The translations under genes were made by a program, and so were the position numbers. The notes beneath the pieces are model-generated. The model was not told the DNA's origin. It was given only the letters and a program-made list of their open reading frames with translations, and made no database searches. A stretch of 64,000 nt of DNA, taken from Melioribacter sp. (lineage in GTDB: Bacteria; Bacteroidota; Ignavibacteria; Ignavibacteriales; Melioribacteraceae). The stretch spans positions 18,636 through 82,635 of the forward strand of contig PMDS01000135.1 in the NCBI GenBank assembly GCA_003155655.1. Reading direction: 5' to 3'. Position 1 is the first letter of the stretch. Each line of letters opens with the position of its first letter. Positions 7,520 through 17,092 of this stretch are shown in pieces.

Positions 7520-10066
7520 ATGAAAATATCTGAACTTCAAAAAAGGGTAGCTGATGTACTGGGGGTTTCAATCTCCCAGAAAGAATTATCCTTTGATATT
7601 TTTATTGAAACTATTTCAGAAATTCTGGATCATGGTATTACACTTAAAGTTCCGCGTATAGGCTTCTTTCAGCTTAAACATAACACCCCCAAAGATGAAT
7701 CTGAAAAAATATTGTTTTCTCCTCTGCCGGAAGATTATTCTCAGGACATGCGCAATCTTTATCTTACTATAGACATTGCTACAAAACTTAAAAATACACT
7801 GGAATTTGATTCTCACGTTTTTAGTATCGGTGTTGGTAAACCGCTTTTACCTCTTACTCAAGATGAGTTGCCGGATACAGAGACATCCTATGCAATGTTA
7901 AAAAAATCAATCGAAGAGAGAGTTCGTGAACTTATTTCAGAATCAGATCAAATTCCTAATTTTAATATTTGGGACGATTATTATAAATCGCCGGAAGCTT
8001 TTGAAGAAAGAACTTTTAATGAAACACAATCCCGGTTTAATGATTTAACGTCAGATCTGGAATTTAAGGAAATTACTGTTCCGCAAAATATTCATCCTGG
8101 TTTTTTTGAAGACTATCTTACTTCTAAAGACAGCAGTGATGTACCTGTTGTAGATAATGATTCAGCTAAATTATTAAAGGACGGAATTACAGTAAACTCA
8201 GAAGAAAAATTTGAAGATAATAATTGGCCGAAAATTGATGAAAAAGAATTAATTGATTTTGATAAAATCCATAATACAATTGAAAAAGAAATTGATGAAT
8301 TAAATAATCAGGAACCTCCGGTTAGCACGGATAAAAAACAACAGCCTTCCATTGAAAAAAATACGGATGAAGAAGACGTTGATTATTCAAATGTCGAGAC
8401 CGGTACCATTGATGATAATAAAAACAGTTCACTAACACTTGCTTATCTTCTTGATGATATTCCACAGAACGGGCAATTACAAAATCTAGAAAAAAAGAAG
8501 GCAGATTTTCCTGAAAAAAATATTCAACGATCAGCAATTGAAGAAGATTTTTCTAATAGCAAGTCAAATCCCATTGACCAGCTGGAAGAAAATGAAAAAA
8601 AAGATGCAAAAGAAAAACCTGAATCTGTTGATAATGTTGGTCCAGAAATAAAATCAGTTGAAACAGAAAAGGTTGCTGAATCAAAAGCTGAAGTGGATTT
8701 AAATAAGCCGGATAAAATTAACAGGAAAAATGAGATTGAGAAATCGGAGAACAAGGATAAAACAGAAATAAAAGATAATAAGGGAAAGTTACCTGAATCG
8801 GATGAAATAGGTGAACATAATACAGGTTATAAATTTGCCGAATTGGAAAAGATAATAGAAGAAGGAAAAGCTGAATCGTTTTTAGTGGATACCAGTGAAG
8901 AAAAAAGGATTACAAAGGAAGGAAATATTCTTAATAATGATTCTTTGCTAGAAGATGATACATTTGAACAGAATGAAGAAAGGATAGAATGGAATTGGGG
9001 AGATGAGCTAAGAGAAGAATTTGGTATTACAAAGGAGTATTATGAAGATCAAAAAATTGAAAATGTTCCTGAGTACGATAATTTAGACAATGATCTTGAA
9101 TTGATTGATGAGCCTATGGAGTCCGACAGGCGCTTTACAAGAGATCTTTTCAAGGAATTGGAAAAAACACTTGAAAGAGATAAATTATTTGATGATACAC
9201 CTCCTAGAAAAAGACCAACAATTGTTGAATATCCAAAAGATACCGATCGATCAAAAAAAGTTTTCTTGGAATTTTCAGGCCCGCCAACCAGATATGAATT
9301 TATTGAAGACCGCAGAGTTGAAAGAGAAAAAAGAATGGCTATTAGTCTTGTTGAAGAAGACAGCAAGCATTTCGTGCCAACGGCGGAAAATCAGCAAATA
9401 CTTGAAAAAAAATCTGATGAAAAAGAAAAATATTTTGGAAAAACTTTTTTAATAATAATTTCTACTTTTATTATAGTAATTGTCACAATTATATTTTTGG
9501 TTCTTAGACCAAATAATAAGGAAATTCAGCAGGGTGCTCCCGCAATAAGTCAGCAGAATGCACCTAATGAAGTTCAGGATAGTCAGGCTGATCAGAATAC
9601 AGTATCTCGAACTCAAACGAAAATTGAATCCGGCAGCCAGCAAAAAAATGTCTCAACAACGCCGGTTAATGATGAATTAAGTGATTTTCCAATTTCCGCT
9701 ACACCACCTGTCCCTATTAAAAATGGTCCCGGTGATAATAGTATTAGTGTAAATAAAAATTTAAAACAACCTGCAAACAAACAAGTCCCAGCTTCAACAA
9801 ATTCAGGTTCCAAAAGTAATCTAAATGAAACTCGAATAGGGAAGTCGATTTATACTGATGGTAAATCATTTAATTACCAAACATCCTCCTGGAAAAATAA
9901 ACAAAAAGCTGAACAGGAGGTAAAACGGCTGCGAAGTATGGGCTTGAGTGCAAATGTACTGGAAGTTTATCTTCCACAAAAGGGTGGTACATGGTATCGT
10001 GTAAGGGTCGGGTCTTTTAAATCTCAAAAAGAAGCAGAAAATAGTATGAAGCAAAATAATTTCTAG
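7520..10066 (+). CDS. HU-type domain + acidic linker + TM + SPOR domain protein
   Basis: 848 aa in four parts. Residues 1 to about 110 match the bacterial HU/CCDC81-type domain (LQKRVADVLGVSISQKELSF, then GITLKVPRIGFFQLKH). Residues about 120-640 are an acidic, Lys/Glu/Asp-rich, probably disordered stretch. One transmembrane helix (FLIIISTFIIVIVTIIFLVL, about 643-662) is followed by a Gln/Ser/Pro-rich periplasmic linker and a C-terminal SPOR domain (YQTSSWKNKQKAEQEVKRL ... WYRVRVGSFKSQKEAENSM). SPOR domains bind denuded septal peptidoglycan, and HU-like domains bind DNA or proteins in the cytoplasm, so the protein could link nucleoid or cytoplasmic partners to the division site. That link is inference. 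Lies 19 bp after the barrel gene, in the same operon. Confidence 0.85.
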   Translation: MKISELQKRVADVLGVSISQKELSFDIFIETISEILDHGITLKVPRIGFFQLKHNTPKDESEKILFSPLPEDYSQDMRNLYLTIDIATKLKNTLEFDSHVFSIGVGKPLLPLTQDELPDTETSYAMLKKSIEERVRELISESDQIPNFNIWDDYYKSPEAFEERTFNETQSRFNDLTSDLEFKEITVPQNIHPGFFEDYLTSKDSSDVPVVDNDSAKLLKDGITVNSEEKFEDNNWPKIDEKELIDFDKIHNTIEKEIDELNNQEPPVSTDKKQQPSIEKNTDEEDVDYSNVETGTIDDNKNSSLTLAYLLDDIPQNGQLQNLEKKKADFPEKNIQRSAIEEDFSNSKSNPIDQLEENEKKDAKEKPESVDNVGPEIKSVETEKVAESKAEVDLNKPDKINRKNEIEKSENKDKTEIKDNKGKLPESDEIGEHNTGYKFAELEKIIEEGKAESFLVDTSEEKRITKEGNILNNDSLLEDDTFEQNEERIEWNWGDELREEFGITKEYYEDQKIENVPEYDNLDNDLELIDEPMESDRRFTRDLFKELEKTLERDKLFDDTPPRKRPTIVEYPKDTDRSKKVFLEFSGPPTRYEFIEDRRVEREKRMAISLVEEDSKHFVPTAENQQILEKKSDEKEKYFGKTFLIIISTFIIVIVTIIFLVLRPNNKEIQQGAPAISQQNAPNEVQDSQADQNTVSRTQTKIESGSQQKNVSTTPVNDELSDFPISATPPVPIKNGPGDNSISVNKNLKQPANKQVPASTNSGSKSNLNETRIGKSIYTDGKSFNYQTSSWKNKQKAEQEVKRLRSMGLSANVLEVYLPQKGGTWYRVRVGSFKSQKEAENSMKQNNF

Positions 10067-10078
10067 AAATGATGAATA

Positions 10079-10780
10079 ATGATATTCAAAGATCCTAAAA
10101 ATATTTCCTCATTTTTTTCAGTATCCATTCATGTTGCTGTTGTAATGTTGCTTTTATTTTTTAAAACGAATAATGAACCTCCGGCAGAAGAATATTTGCT
10201 TGTAGGTTTTGGTTCGGGTTTTGGAACCGGAAGTCCGGGTTCCGGAGGAGATATTGGAACTGACGGCGATCAAAAAGGATTGCCTGAAAAAATTCTTCAG
10301 GAAAAAGATGAATTTAAAAAAGTTGAATCTCCTGTATCTAATCAGAATGATGAAGAAAAAATAAACAGTAAAACCGATAAGAAAAATGAAAAGGATGAAG
10401 TTGGTAATACAAGAGTTAAACCATTGTTCAACGGCAAATCCAAAGGCTCTGGAATTGGAAATGGCGGAGATGGTGATGGTACGGGGAATGGCGGTTTTGG
10501 ATTTGAATTAGATTTTGGCGGAGGTGGTAAACGAAAAATTTATAGCTTTACTTTACCGGAATATCCGGAAGGGGTTTCTAAAGAGATTGATCTTAAAATG
10601 CGTTTTACAATTATGGCCGATGGCACAATTACAAATATTTTCCCCGTAATAAAAGCTGACGGCAGATTAGAACAAGCGGCTGTAAATTCATTAAAACAGT
10701 GGAGGTTCGAGCCTCTTCCTCCTAAAGCAAAACAAGTTGAACAAACTGTTGTGATTATTTTCCCTTACCGTCTTCAGTAG
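10079..10780 (+). CDS. TonB-family C-terminal domain protein (energy transducer)
   Basis: 233 aa. The N-terminus is cytoplasmic with one membrane anchor (SVSIHVAVVMLLLFF). The linker is acidic and Gly-rich (GSGIGNGGDGDGTGNGGFG) instead of the usual Pro-rich spacer. The C-terminal domain is TonB-like: LKMRFTIMADGTITNIFPVI ... LEQAAVNSLKQWRFEPLPPK. Such proteins couple inner-membrane proton motive force to outer-membrane machines; the barrel encoded two genes upstream is the obvious candidate partner, though no ExbB/ExbD gene is nearby. Begins 12 bp after the HU-SPOR gene. Its last 26 bp overlap the convergent gene at 10755-11081. Confidence 0.83.
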   Translation: MIFKDPKNISSFFSVSIHVAVVMLLLFFKTNNEPPAEEYLLVGFGSGFGTGSPGSGGDIGTDGDQKGLPEKILQEKDEFKKVESPVSNQNDEEKINSKTDKKNEKDEVGNTRVKPLFNGKSKGSGIGNGGDGDGTGNGGFGFELDFGGGGKRKIYSFTLPEYPEGVSKEIDLKMRFTIMADGTITNIFPVIKADGRLEQAAVNSLKQWRFEPLPPKAKQVEQTVVIIFPYRLQ

Positions 10781-11081
10781 CAGATTCATCTTCAATTTTA
10801 CTTTCACTATAGTAAAATTTATAGAAGAAATATTCTGCAATAGTCAGTAAAGTTAACGAGATTGTATCTGAATCGAATTGAATTCCAAATCCCTTACTGT
10901 CAATAATTAATTTTACTACAGAAGTTGAAATTGACCATCCCACTGCAAATAAAATAATAATTAAAGCAAGATTTGTAAATGCTGAACCAATAGATTCATC
11001 TTGCCATTTCTTTGTAAAGATTACTGAGATAAAAACAAGATGTGTGCTGAATATTAATGCAGATATCATTTTACATCGCAC
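10755..11081 (-). CDS. Small membrane protein of unknown function
   Basis: 108 aa with three probable membrane segments (ISALIFSTHLVFISVIF, TNLALIIILFAVGWSI, TLLTIAEYFFYKFYY) and an acidic C-terminal tail (KIEDESATEDGKGK). I do not recognise the family. It is the last gene of the minus-strand cluster: it overlaps the gene before it by 11 bp, and its 3' end overlaps the convergent TonB-like gene by 26 bp. Coding status rests on the hydrophobic pattern and tight operon packing. Confidence 0.65.
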   Translation of the reverse strand: MRCKMISALIFSTHLVFISVIFTKKWQDESIGSAFTNLALIIILFAVGWSISTSVVKLIIDSKGFGIQFDSDTISLTLLTIAEYFFYKFYYSESKIEDESATEDGKGK

Positions 11082-11589
11082 CCGGTTGATTATTATTAAT
11101 CCTGCTGTTTATTATCTGTGAGCCAATCAATGCTCCAACTATGCCGAAAATTGGATTGACAATTATGTTGTTGACAAAAACTGAAAATGTATAAAGGTAT
11201 GAAAATCCATAAGTCATTATATCTTCCCGTACCTTCTGAAATAAATTAAGGACTTCCTTTTTAATATCTTCAGTTATTGGAAATCCTTCAATCATTTTTT
11301 GCAATTCTGGGAATGTTGAAATAATATCATTGTGTTTTGTAATTAAAGTAATGAATATTTCAAAAAAACTTCCAAAGAGTGCCGCATATAATCCGGTAAA
11401 TAATCCAAATAAAATCGCCTTTTTTGTTAATATTTTATTATGGCTGTTAGTTGATTTTTGCTCTAAAATAAGGGCAAAAAATGCTGCAAGAGGCATTACT
11501 AAACAACATGAAAAACTTTTTAAAAAAGGTACAACTTGTAATACTCCCGCTCCAAAACCGCATACTAATGCTGGTAAATATTTTTTCAA
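11071..11589 (-). CDS. Membrane protein of unknown function
   Basis: 172 aa with about four predicted membrane spans. A Gly-rich first span (LPALVCGFGAGVLQVVPFL) carries adjacent Cys residues (SFSCCLVMPLAAFFALIL); then come LFGLFTGLYAALFGSFFEIF, a polar central loop (about 90-115) and NNIIVNPIFGIVGALIGSQI at the C-terminus. It resembles uncharacterised small membrane proteins of this phylum, possibly of the DUF4199 type, but I cannot confirm a family. It lies 1 bp after the DUF2085 gene and overlaps the next gene by 11 bp. Confidence 0.65.
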   Translation of the reverse strand: MKKYLPALVCGFGAGVLQVVPFLKSFSCCLVMPLAAFFALILEQKSTNSHNKILTKKAILFGLFTGLYAALFGSFFEIFITLITKHNDIISTFPELQKMIEGFPITEDIKKEVLNLFQKVREDIMTYGFSYLYTFSVFVNNIIVNPIFGIVGALIGSQIINSRINNNQPGAM

Positions 11590-11590
11590 A

Positions 11591-12085
11591 CTATGTCCTG
11601 TTTATCTGTTCGTTAAGTAGATTTTTCAATCCATTGCAAAGATATAAAAATCCGGTTGAACCTAAAAGAAAGCCTGTAATAAAAGCGGCAGTTTTTGTGT
11701 ATTGATATATCTTTAATGTAGTTAATGCAACATCAACAATCATTGGCAGTGCGGCAACAAACAAATATTTTATTCGGAGTTCTATTTTGGGTACGAAGAA
11801 TAAATAAACTATTGATACAATATATAGTCCTATATAAATTCCTGTACATCTGGCACAGGTAAGTGTTTCAGATGTTCCCATTGATATTAATTTTAATTTT
11901 TCCTGGTGGCATACAAGGGAATAAGTATTTTGTAAAAATGGAAGAAGTATTACAAAATGCTCATCCAGGGTTATGAACCATTCAATAAATATGCCCGCAC
12001 ACCATATTAGCAGCATGAAAAATAAAATCAACCTGTATCTGATATTCAGTATCAAGTTATTTTGTGGTAACAATCTTGTATACAA
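11591..12085 (-). CDS. DUF2085 family membrane protein
   Basis: 164 aa with the DUF2085 signature: SLVCHQEK (Cys-His-Gln), then TCARCTGIYIGLY (CxxC), set between four hydrophobic segments. The Cys and His residues suggest a metal or redox site, but the family's function is unknown. The start is uncertain: ATG at 12085 gives a 29-bp overlap with the upstream NHL gene, while a later Met (MLLIWCAG) starting at 12019 would avoid it. It belongs to the minus-strand cluster 12917 to 10755. Confidence 0.8.
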   Translation of the reverse strand: MYTRLLPQNNLILNIRYRLILFFMLLIWCAGIFIEWFITLDEHFVILLPFLQNTYSLVCHQEKLKLISMGTSETLTCARCTGIYIGLYIVSIVYLFFVPKIELRIKYLFVAALPMIVDVALTTLKIYQYTKTAAFITGFLLGSTGFLYLCNGLKNLLNEQINRT

Positions 12086-12917
12086 TTATTGTATTTTTTT
12101 CAAGTACGTAAAGCTTTGAATTAAACACACAAGCATCAACAATATCTTCATCAATATTAGGGTTTAAAACTACCGGATTTATATTTCCAGTTTCAAGGTT
12201 AGCATCATTAAATAAGGCTACTTGTTTTGAATTGAATACACAGATTGTTTGATATGAATTATTAATATTATCCGGCTGGAATGGTAATTGGAATTTTTTA
12301 ATACCATTTCCAACCTGATCAAATAATACAAGATTAGGGGAATCGGCCACAAGAAGTTTTGTATTACTTGTAAGCACAAATTGAAGAGGATTATTTAGTG
12401 CAAATGTTCCGGAATCAAAACCTCCGATTGAAGCCTGGTATTCACCACGCAAATTAAATTTTAATATGCGTTTGTTATCAGAATCTAATATAAAGAGGTC
12501 GCCCTGATTTGAAACGGATGAACAAATTGGATAGCGAAAAACTATTCTGTCATCGGTTGAATTTTGTGTGGAAAATTCGGAGATAAAATTTAAGTCTTTA
12601 TCAAAAAACTGGATTCTGTTATTATTCTTATCAGATACATATACATTTAGTGTGGTTGCAAAAACATCCTCCGGGGAATCAAAAAGTGTCGGCGACCACC
12701 CATATCCGCCTATAAATTTTAGTATCTTTCCAAGTGTATCAATCTTAATTATTTCATTATTTGATATATCAGAGACATAGATTATACCGGCAGAGCTAAT
12801 GCTAAATGAGCGTGCGGAAGTAAACGACCCAATTTCGCCGGTGTTTATTAATGTCTGGGCTAAAATGAATTTTGATATAAAAAAGAGTAAAAATAACATG
12901 TAATGTTTAAGTTTCAT
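12057..12917 (-). CDS. Secreted NHL/6-bladed beta-propeller protein
   Basis: 286 aa with an N-terminal signal peptide (LKHYMLFLLFFISKFILAQT). Four to five NHL-like blades can be seen: GIIYVSDISNNEIIKIDTLG, LNVYVSDKNNNRIQFFDKD, GDLFILDSDNKRILKFNLRG, TKLLVADSPNLVLFDQVG and a weaker last one (SKLYVLEKNTIIVYKI). NHL propellers are binding scaffolds; no catalytic residues can be assigned. It is the first gene of the minus-strand cluster, and its promoter must lie in the 141-bp region shared with the divergent lipoprotein gene. Confidence 0.82.
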   Translation of the reverse strand: MKLKHYMLFLLFFISKFILAQTLINTGEIGSFTSARSFSISSAGIIYVSDISNNEIIKIDTLGKILKFIGGYGWSPTLFDSPEDVFATTLNVYVSDKNNNRIQFFDKDLNFISEFSTQNSTDDRIVFRYPICSSVSNQGDLFILDSDNKRILKFNLRGEYQASIGGFDSGTFALNNPLQFVLTSNTKLLVADSPNLVLFDQVGNGIKKFQLPFQPDNINNSYQTICVFNSKQVALFNDANLETGNINPVVLNPNIDEDIVDACVFNSKLYVLEKNTIIVYKIVTTK

Positions 12918-13058
12918 TGCTTCCTCTTTGGGTTGCTAACCTAATTTGATTGATAAATTTAGGCACACTTTCTGAAAGAAATTTGTTAATAAAAATAATG
13001 AAATTTATTAACTTTACTTAGAGTAGAATTTTAAATTAAATTTAATAATGAGGATGTA

Positions 13059-16000
13059 ATGCAAAGAGCCATATTTTTATCACTTGCAATCCTTTTAATC
13101 CTTTCCTCATGTAAACTCAAAGATACTGTAACTGGTTCTACCGATAATACTTCAGCTACAATAAAAGTAATTTCTCCAAATGGCGGAGAATCTTTGCAGG
13201 AAGGTTCAGCTTACCAGATAACATGGAGCGGAACAGGAACTCCTTTGGTACGAATCAATTATTCTTTTGATGGCGGATCTACATGGAGTCTGGTTAAAGA
13301 TAGTTTAAAAAATACTGGAGTCTATAGTTGGTCACCAGTTCCTAATACAAAATCAAATCTATGTCTAATAAGAGTTTCCAGCATCGACGGAACTACAACG
13401 GATCAAAGTGATAATTTTTTCGCAATTGTTAAAAATTCAAGTAAAAGCCTCACAATTCTAGCCCCGGTTGGCGGCGAATCATGGCATGCGGGAAGTACGC
13501 AGCAAATCAAATGGTTAAGTTCAGGAATTGATTCAGTTAGAATTGAATACACGGTTGGTAACAACAACAAATGGAATTTAATTGGAGTAGATAAATACAA
13601 CAGAGGAATCTATTATTGGTCATTAAATCCTAATACACAATCCGGACCTGCATCTATAAAAATTTCGGATGCAAAAGACACGACAGTTTTTATCCAAAGC
13701 CCGGCCACATTCAACATTCTGCCTCCCCCAAAAATTACTGTTGTTACTCCGAACGGAAAAGAAGTCTGGTATACCGGGGCTGTAAAAGACTCTATTAAAT
13801 GGACTTCATCATTTATCGATAATGTAAAAATAGATTTTACTACAAATAATGGCGCAACATGGGCTAATGTTGTGCAAAGTACACCAAGCACAGGTTGGTA
13901 TCTATGGAACCCAATTCCTAATGTTAATTCCTTGCAGTGCAGGGTAAAAGTTAGCAATGTTATTAATGGTTTGCCTTCGGATACTTCCGATGCCAATTTT
14001 ACTATTACTACTCCAGGCACTAAACTGTTAAATGTTACTAGTCCTAATGGCGGGGAAAAATGGGCTGCCGGTTTAAAACAAACTATTACTTGGAATGCAG
14101 TTGGTATTTCAGATGTTAAAATTGAGTACTCTGTTAACAGCGGATTAAATTGGAATACTATAGTTGCAACTACCCCAAGCACGGGTTTTTATACCTGGAA
14201 TCAGGTGCCAAATACACCTTCTACAAATTGTTTGGTAAGAATAACCGATGCCGCTACTGGAATAGTTTCTGATGTTAGCGACAATCAATTTTCTATTACT
14301 CCGGCTACTTTAATTACAATTGTGTCTCCCAACGGTGGTGAAATATTATTTACAAACTCTATTAAGACAATTCAATATACATCACAGTTTATACCAAACG
14401 TTAAAATTGAATATTCAATAGACGGCGGTGCAACTTGGTCTACTATTTCTAATTCTACCCCGGCAACTGGAACTTACGATTGGACTGTTCCAAATACAAT
14501 TTCATCACAATGCAGAATTAAAGTATCAGATGCTTTGTTTGGTGATCCGGTAGCCATTTCAGCTGCTAATTTTTCTATTACAACTCCCTCCGCTAAAGCG
14601 ATTAACGTGACAAGTCCTAACGGCGGTGAAAAATGGACAGCTGGTTCAAAACAAACTGTTACTTGGAATGCTACAGGTATTTCCGATGTTAAGATTGAAT
14701 ATTCAATTAACAGCGGTTTAAGCTGGATTACAATAGTTACATCTACACCAAGCACCGGATTTTATACCTGGGACCAGGTACCAAACACACCTTCTACAAA
14801 TTGTTTGTTAAAAATAAGTGATGTCGCAACAGGAACAGTCTCTGATATCAGCGACAAGCAATTTTCTATAACTCCGGCTCCTTCAATTACTGTTGTATCG
14901 CCAAATGGCGGTGAAACTTTATTAAGTGGTACAGTAAAAACAATTCAATACACTTCTCAATATGTGCCTAATGTAAAAATAGATTTTACAACCGATGGAG
15001 GCGCCAACTGGTCTAATATTGTGATGTCTACACCTGCAATTGGCACTTACGATTGGACTGTACCAAATCTAAATTCTGCACAGTGCAGAATAAAAGTTTC
15101 AGACGCGCTTTTTGGCGATCCAACTGCTATTTCAAGTAATAATTTTATTATTACAAATGTTGTTATTAAATCAATAAAAGTGTTAAGTCCAAATGGAGGG
15201 GAAGAGTGGGAAGCCGGAACTAAACAGAACATCACGTGGAGTTCTACAGCAATCAATAAGGTTAAAATTGAATTAACTACTGATAAAGGATCAAACTGGT
15301 CTACTCTTGTTGACAGTGTTGGAGGCGGTGCTTTTGAATGGAACATTGATAACACGTTAAATTCAACTCAGTGCCAGATTCGATGCAGCGATGCACATGA
15401 TAGTAAAATTTCTGATGCCAGTGATGCTACTTTTACAATTGCACCGATTAAATCAATTACTGTTACAGCACCTGTTGGACCTCATACTTTCATGGACAGC
15501 GATCCCATTACAATACAATGGCAGTCTTCCGGTATTAAAACGGTTGGAATAAAATATACTTGGACTAACGGTATTGCGCAACTTCCAAGTATTCCGGCTT
15601 ACACAGTTCTTGTTGATAAGATTGCCAATACAGGAACCTTTACTACAAGCTTCTCTATTCCGGCAGATAATCAATATTATGTTATTGTGTATAATGCTGA
15701 TGATGGATCTAATGGAAATCCAAGCGCTCGCAGTATTGGCAATTTTTCAATAGTTAAAACTCCTGTTGGGACTATACAAATTAATCAACCAATTGGTGGT
15801 GAACAATGGCTTGGAAATCCTGCTAATGTTGCTACTACAGATTATCAAAATTACCATCCTTATGAAATTAAATGGAATGGTCGAAATTTAAACAAGGTTA
15901 AAATTGAATGGAGTACTAACGGCGGCGGTATGTGGTATACTGTACCTGGTGCTGATAGTACAGAAAATGATGGTATTTTTGTTTGGGCTCCGGGAAGGTT

Positions 16001-16475
16001 AGATAACCCACGTCCGGATAGTTCTGATAATTGCAGAATTAAAATTAGTTCAGCTGATAAAGGTGTTAAAGCTGTCGATACAACTCGCGGATTTTTCTCA
16101 ATTCATTCAAGTAAAAAGATCAGGGTTGAATTCCCGAATAATGGTGAAGATTTCTTCCCGCCAACTGTTATTCCGCCTAAGGCAGATATTCATTGGCCAT
16201 TGGCTTTCCGGTGGACAAGTTATGCGGTTGCATATGTTGACATCTATTATAGCCTCGATAATGGTGTATCGTGGAACATCCTGGTTGCTAATTATCAGTC
16301 AACCGGAGCTTACGCTTGGGATTTTGTCTGGGGTACTTTTTACGGATTCTATGGGCCAATAGAGACCCGGTTCTCTACACTTGGAAGATTGAAAATTGTT
16401 GATCACGCGGACAACAAAGTTTGGGATTTAAACGATATTCCATTCTGGTTGAATCTTAAAAAGCAGGTTCAATAA
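13059..16475 (+). CDS. Surface lipoprotein with about 11 Kre9/KNH-like Ig-fold repeats
   Basis: 1138 aa with a lipoprotein signal (LAILLILSSCKLKD, lipobox Cys at about residue 18). The rest is about 11 repeats of 90-100 residues, each opening with a variant of SPNGGExWxxGxxxxIxW, then VKIEYSxxxGxxW, then CxIKVSDA. The pattern matches the Kre9/KNH or Ser-Thr-rich Ig-like domains common in exported proteins of this phylum. Repeats 4-5 and 6-7 form a nearly exact tandem duplication (separate repeat entry). The last two repeats are more divergent. The protein ends without a sorting domain (LNLKKQVQ), in keeping with lipid anchoring. A strong terminator follows. Confidence 0.85.
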   Translation: MQRAIFLSLAILLILSSCKLKDTVTGSTDNTSATIKVISPNGGESLQEGSAYQITWSGTGTPLVRINYSFDGGSTWSLVKDSLKNTGVYSWSPVPNTKSNLCLIRVSSIDGTTTDQSDNFFAIVKNSSKSLTILAPVGGESWHAGSTQQIKWLSSGIDSVRIEYTVGNNNKWNLIGVDKYNRGIYYWSLNPNTQSGPASIKISDAKDTTVFIQSPATFNILPPPKITVVTPNGKEVWYTGAVKDSIKWTSSFIDNVKIDFTTNNGATWANVVQSTPSTGWYLWNPIPNVNSLQCRVKVSNVINGLPSDTSDANFTITTPGTKLLNVTSPNGGEKWAAGLKQTITWNAVGISDVKIEYSVNSGLNWNTIVATTPSTGFYTWNQVPNTPSTNCLVRITDAATGIVSDVSDNQFSITPATLITIVSPNGGEILFTNSIKTIQYTSQFIPNVKIEYSIDGGATWSTISNSTPATGTYDWTVPNTISSQCRIKVSDALFGDPVAISAANFSITTPSAKAINVTSPNGGEKWTAGSKQTVTWNATGISDVKIEYSINSGLSWITIVTSTPSTGFYTWDQVPNTPSTNCLLKISDVATGTVSDISDKQFSITPAPSITVVSPNGGETLLSGTVKTIQYTSQYVPNVKIDFTTDGGANWSNIVMSTPAIGTYDWTVPNLNSAQCRIKVSDALFGDPTAISSNNFIITNVVIKSIKVLSPNGGEEWEAGTKQNITWSSTAINKVKIELTTDKGSNWSTLVDSVGGGAFEWNIDNTLNSTQCQIRCSDAHDSKISDASDATFTIAPIKSITVTAPVGPHTFMDSDPITIQWQSSGIKTVGIKYTWTNGIAQLPSIPAYTVLVDKIANTGTFTTSFSIPADNQYYVIVYNADDGSNGNPSARSIGNFSIVKTPVGTIQINQPIGGEQWLGNPANVATTDYQNYHPYEIKWNGRNLNKVKIEWSTNGGGMWYTVPGADSTENDGIFVWAPGRLDNPRPDSSDNCRIKISSADKGVKAVDTTRGFFSIHSSKKIRVEFPNNGEDFFPPTVIPPKADIHWPLAFRWTSYAVAYVDIYYSLDNGVSWNILVANYQSTGAYAWDFVWGTFYGFYGPIETRFSTLGRLKIVDHADNKVWDLNDIPFWLNLKKQVQ
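14041..15186 (+). repeat. Tandem duplication of a two-domain unit (2 x 573 bp) within the lipoprotein gene
   Basis: Bases 14041-14613 (repeats 4 and 5) recur at 14614-15186 (repeats 6 and 7). The period is 573 bp, exactly 191 codons, so the frame is kept. The protein copies are far more alike (VTSPNGGEKW..G.KQT.TW) than any other repeat pair in the gene, which indicates a later duplication than the one that built the array. Confidence 0.8.
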
Positions 16476-16517
16476 AGATTCTGCTAGCTAAGTAGTAATT
16501 GGAATAAATTCTTTGTA

Positions 16518-16552
16518 AAAGGTGCAAATGCGAAAGCAGATGCACCTTTTTT
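16518..16552 (+). terminator. Rho-independent terminator of the lipoprotein gene
   Basis: AAAGGTGCA and TGCACCTTT pair around an inner TGC/GCA stem with a GAAA tetraloop, followed by a T-run. It sits about 43 bp after the stop codon at 16475. Confidence 0.9.
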
Positions 16553-16713
16553 CATTGAGAGTAGTGAATTAAATAACTTTGACTGAATCCTGATAACCAG
16601 CAGCTAGATCTCTGCTTATATCCACTGTTGTAAATTTCCGTCCATTAACTCTTATAATTAAATTCTAATAATCAGTTCTTTTAATTTTACAATTTTGTTA
16701 TTAACTTGTAATT

Positions 16714-17064
16714 ATGAAGGGAGGGTTTAGAAAATTTAGGGAATTTATTGAAAGATTTTATCCGGAAAAACCATTCACAATATCAATTTCTTTCTTTCGG
16801 ATAGTTATCCTTTTAATAATTTTAGGAGCAGCGGGCGGCATCCTATATCTGCGGTCGCAAAATAAAAATGAGTTAGAGCTGCTTGAAGCCAGGCATCATG
16901 AAATGCAAATGGTCTTAAGCAAATATTTAAAAAGTATGTCAGAAGTAAATATAAATTCCAACGGACAGCAGGAACTTAAAAATCAGATAGGCGATTTTCA
17001 AAGAAAATTAAAAATTGTTGAAGACGACATAAAACATATCAAGAAGGTTTGGTTTCTGGAATAA
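16714..17064 (+). CDS. Small single-span membrane protein with coiled coil
   Basis: 116 aa with a basic N-terminus (MKGGFRKFREFIERFYPEKP), one transmembrane helix (IVILLIILGAAGGILYL, about 31-47) and a charged coiled coil to the end. I do not recognise a family. Its last 60 bp (encoding KLKIVEDDIKHIKKVWFLE) belong to the triplicated 299-bp unit downstream, so two detached copies of its 3' end follow. It is probably chromosomal and lies just outside the integration site. Confidence 0.65.
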   Translation: MKGGFRKFREFIERFYPEKPFTISISFFRIVILLIILGAAGGILYLRSQNKNELELLEARHHEMQMVLSKYLKSMSEVNINSNGQQELKNQIGDFQRKLKIVEDDIKHIKKVWFLE

Positions 17065-17092
17065 TGTCATTTATTTTTGTGCTAAATTTTTT

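Noticed and set aside
9105..9452. 115-codon frame inside the HU-SPOR gene
   Set aside because: It is out of frame within a low-complexity acidic stretch and has no start signal or recognisable fold.
13613..14182. 189-codon reading frame on the minus strand inside the lipoprotein gene
   Set aside because: It lies opposite the repeat array, and similar antisense frames recur at the other repeats, as expected from repeated codon patterns.
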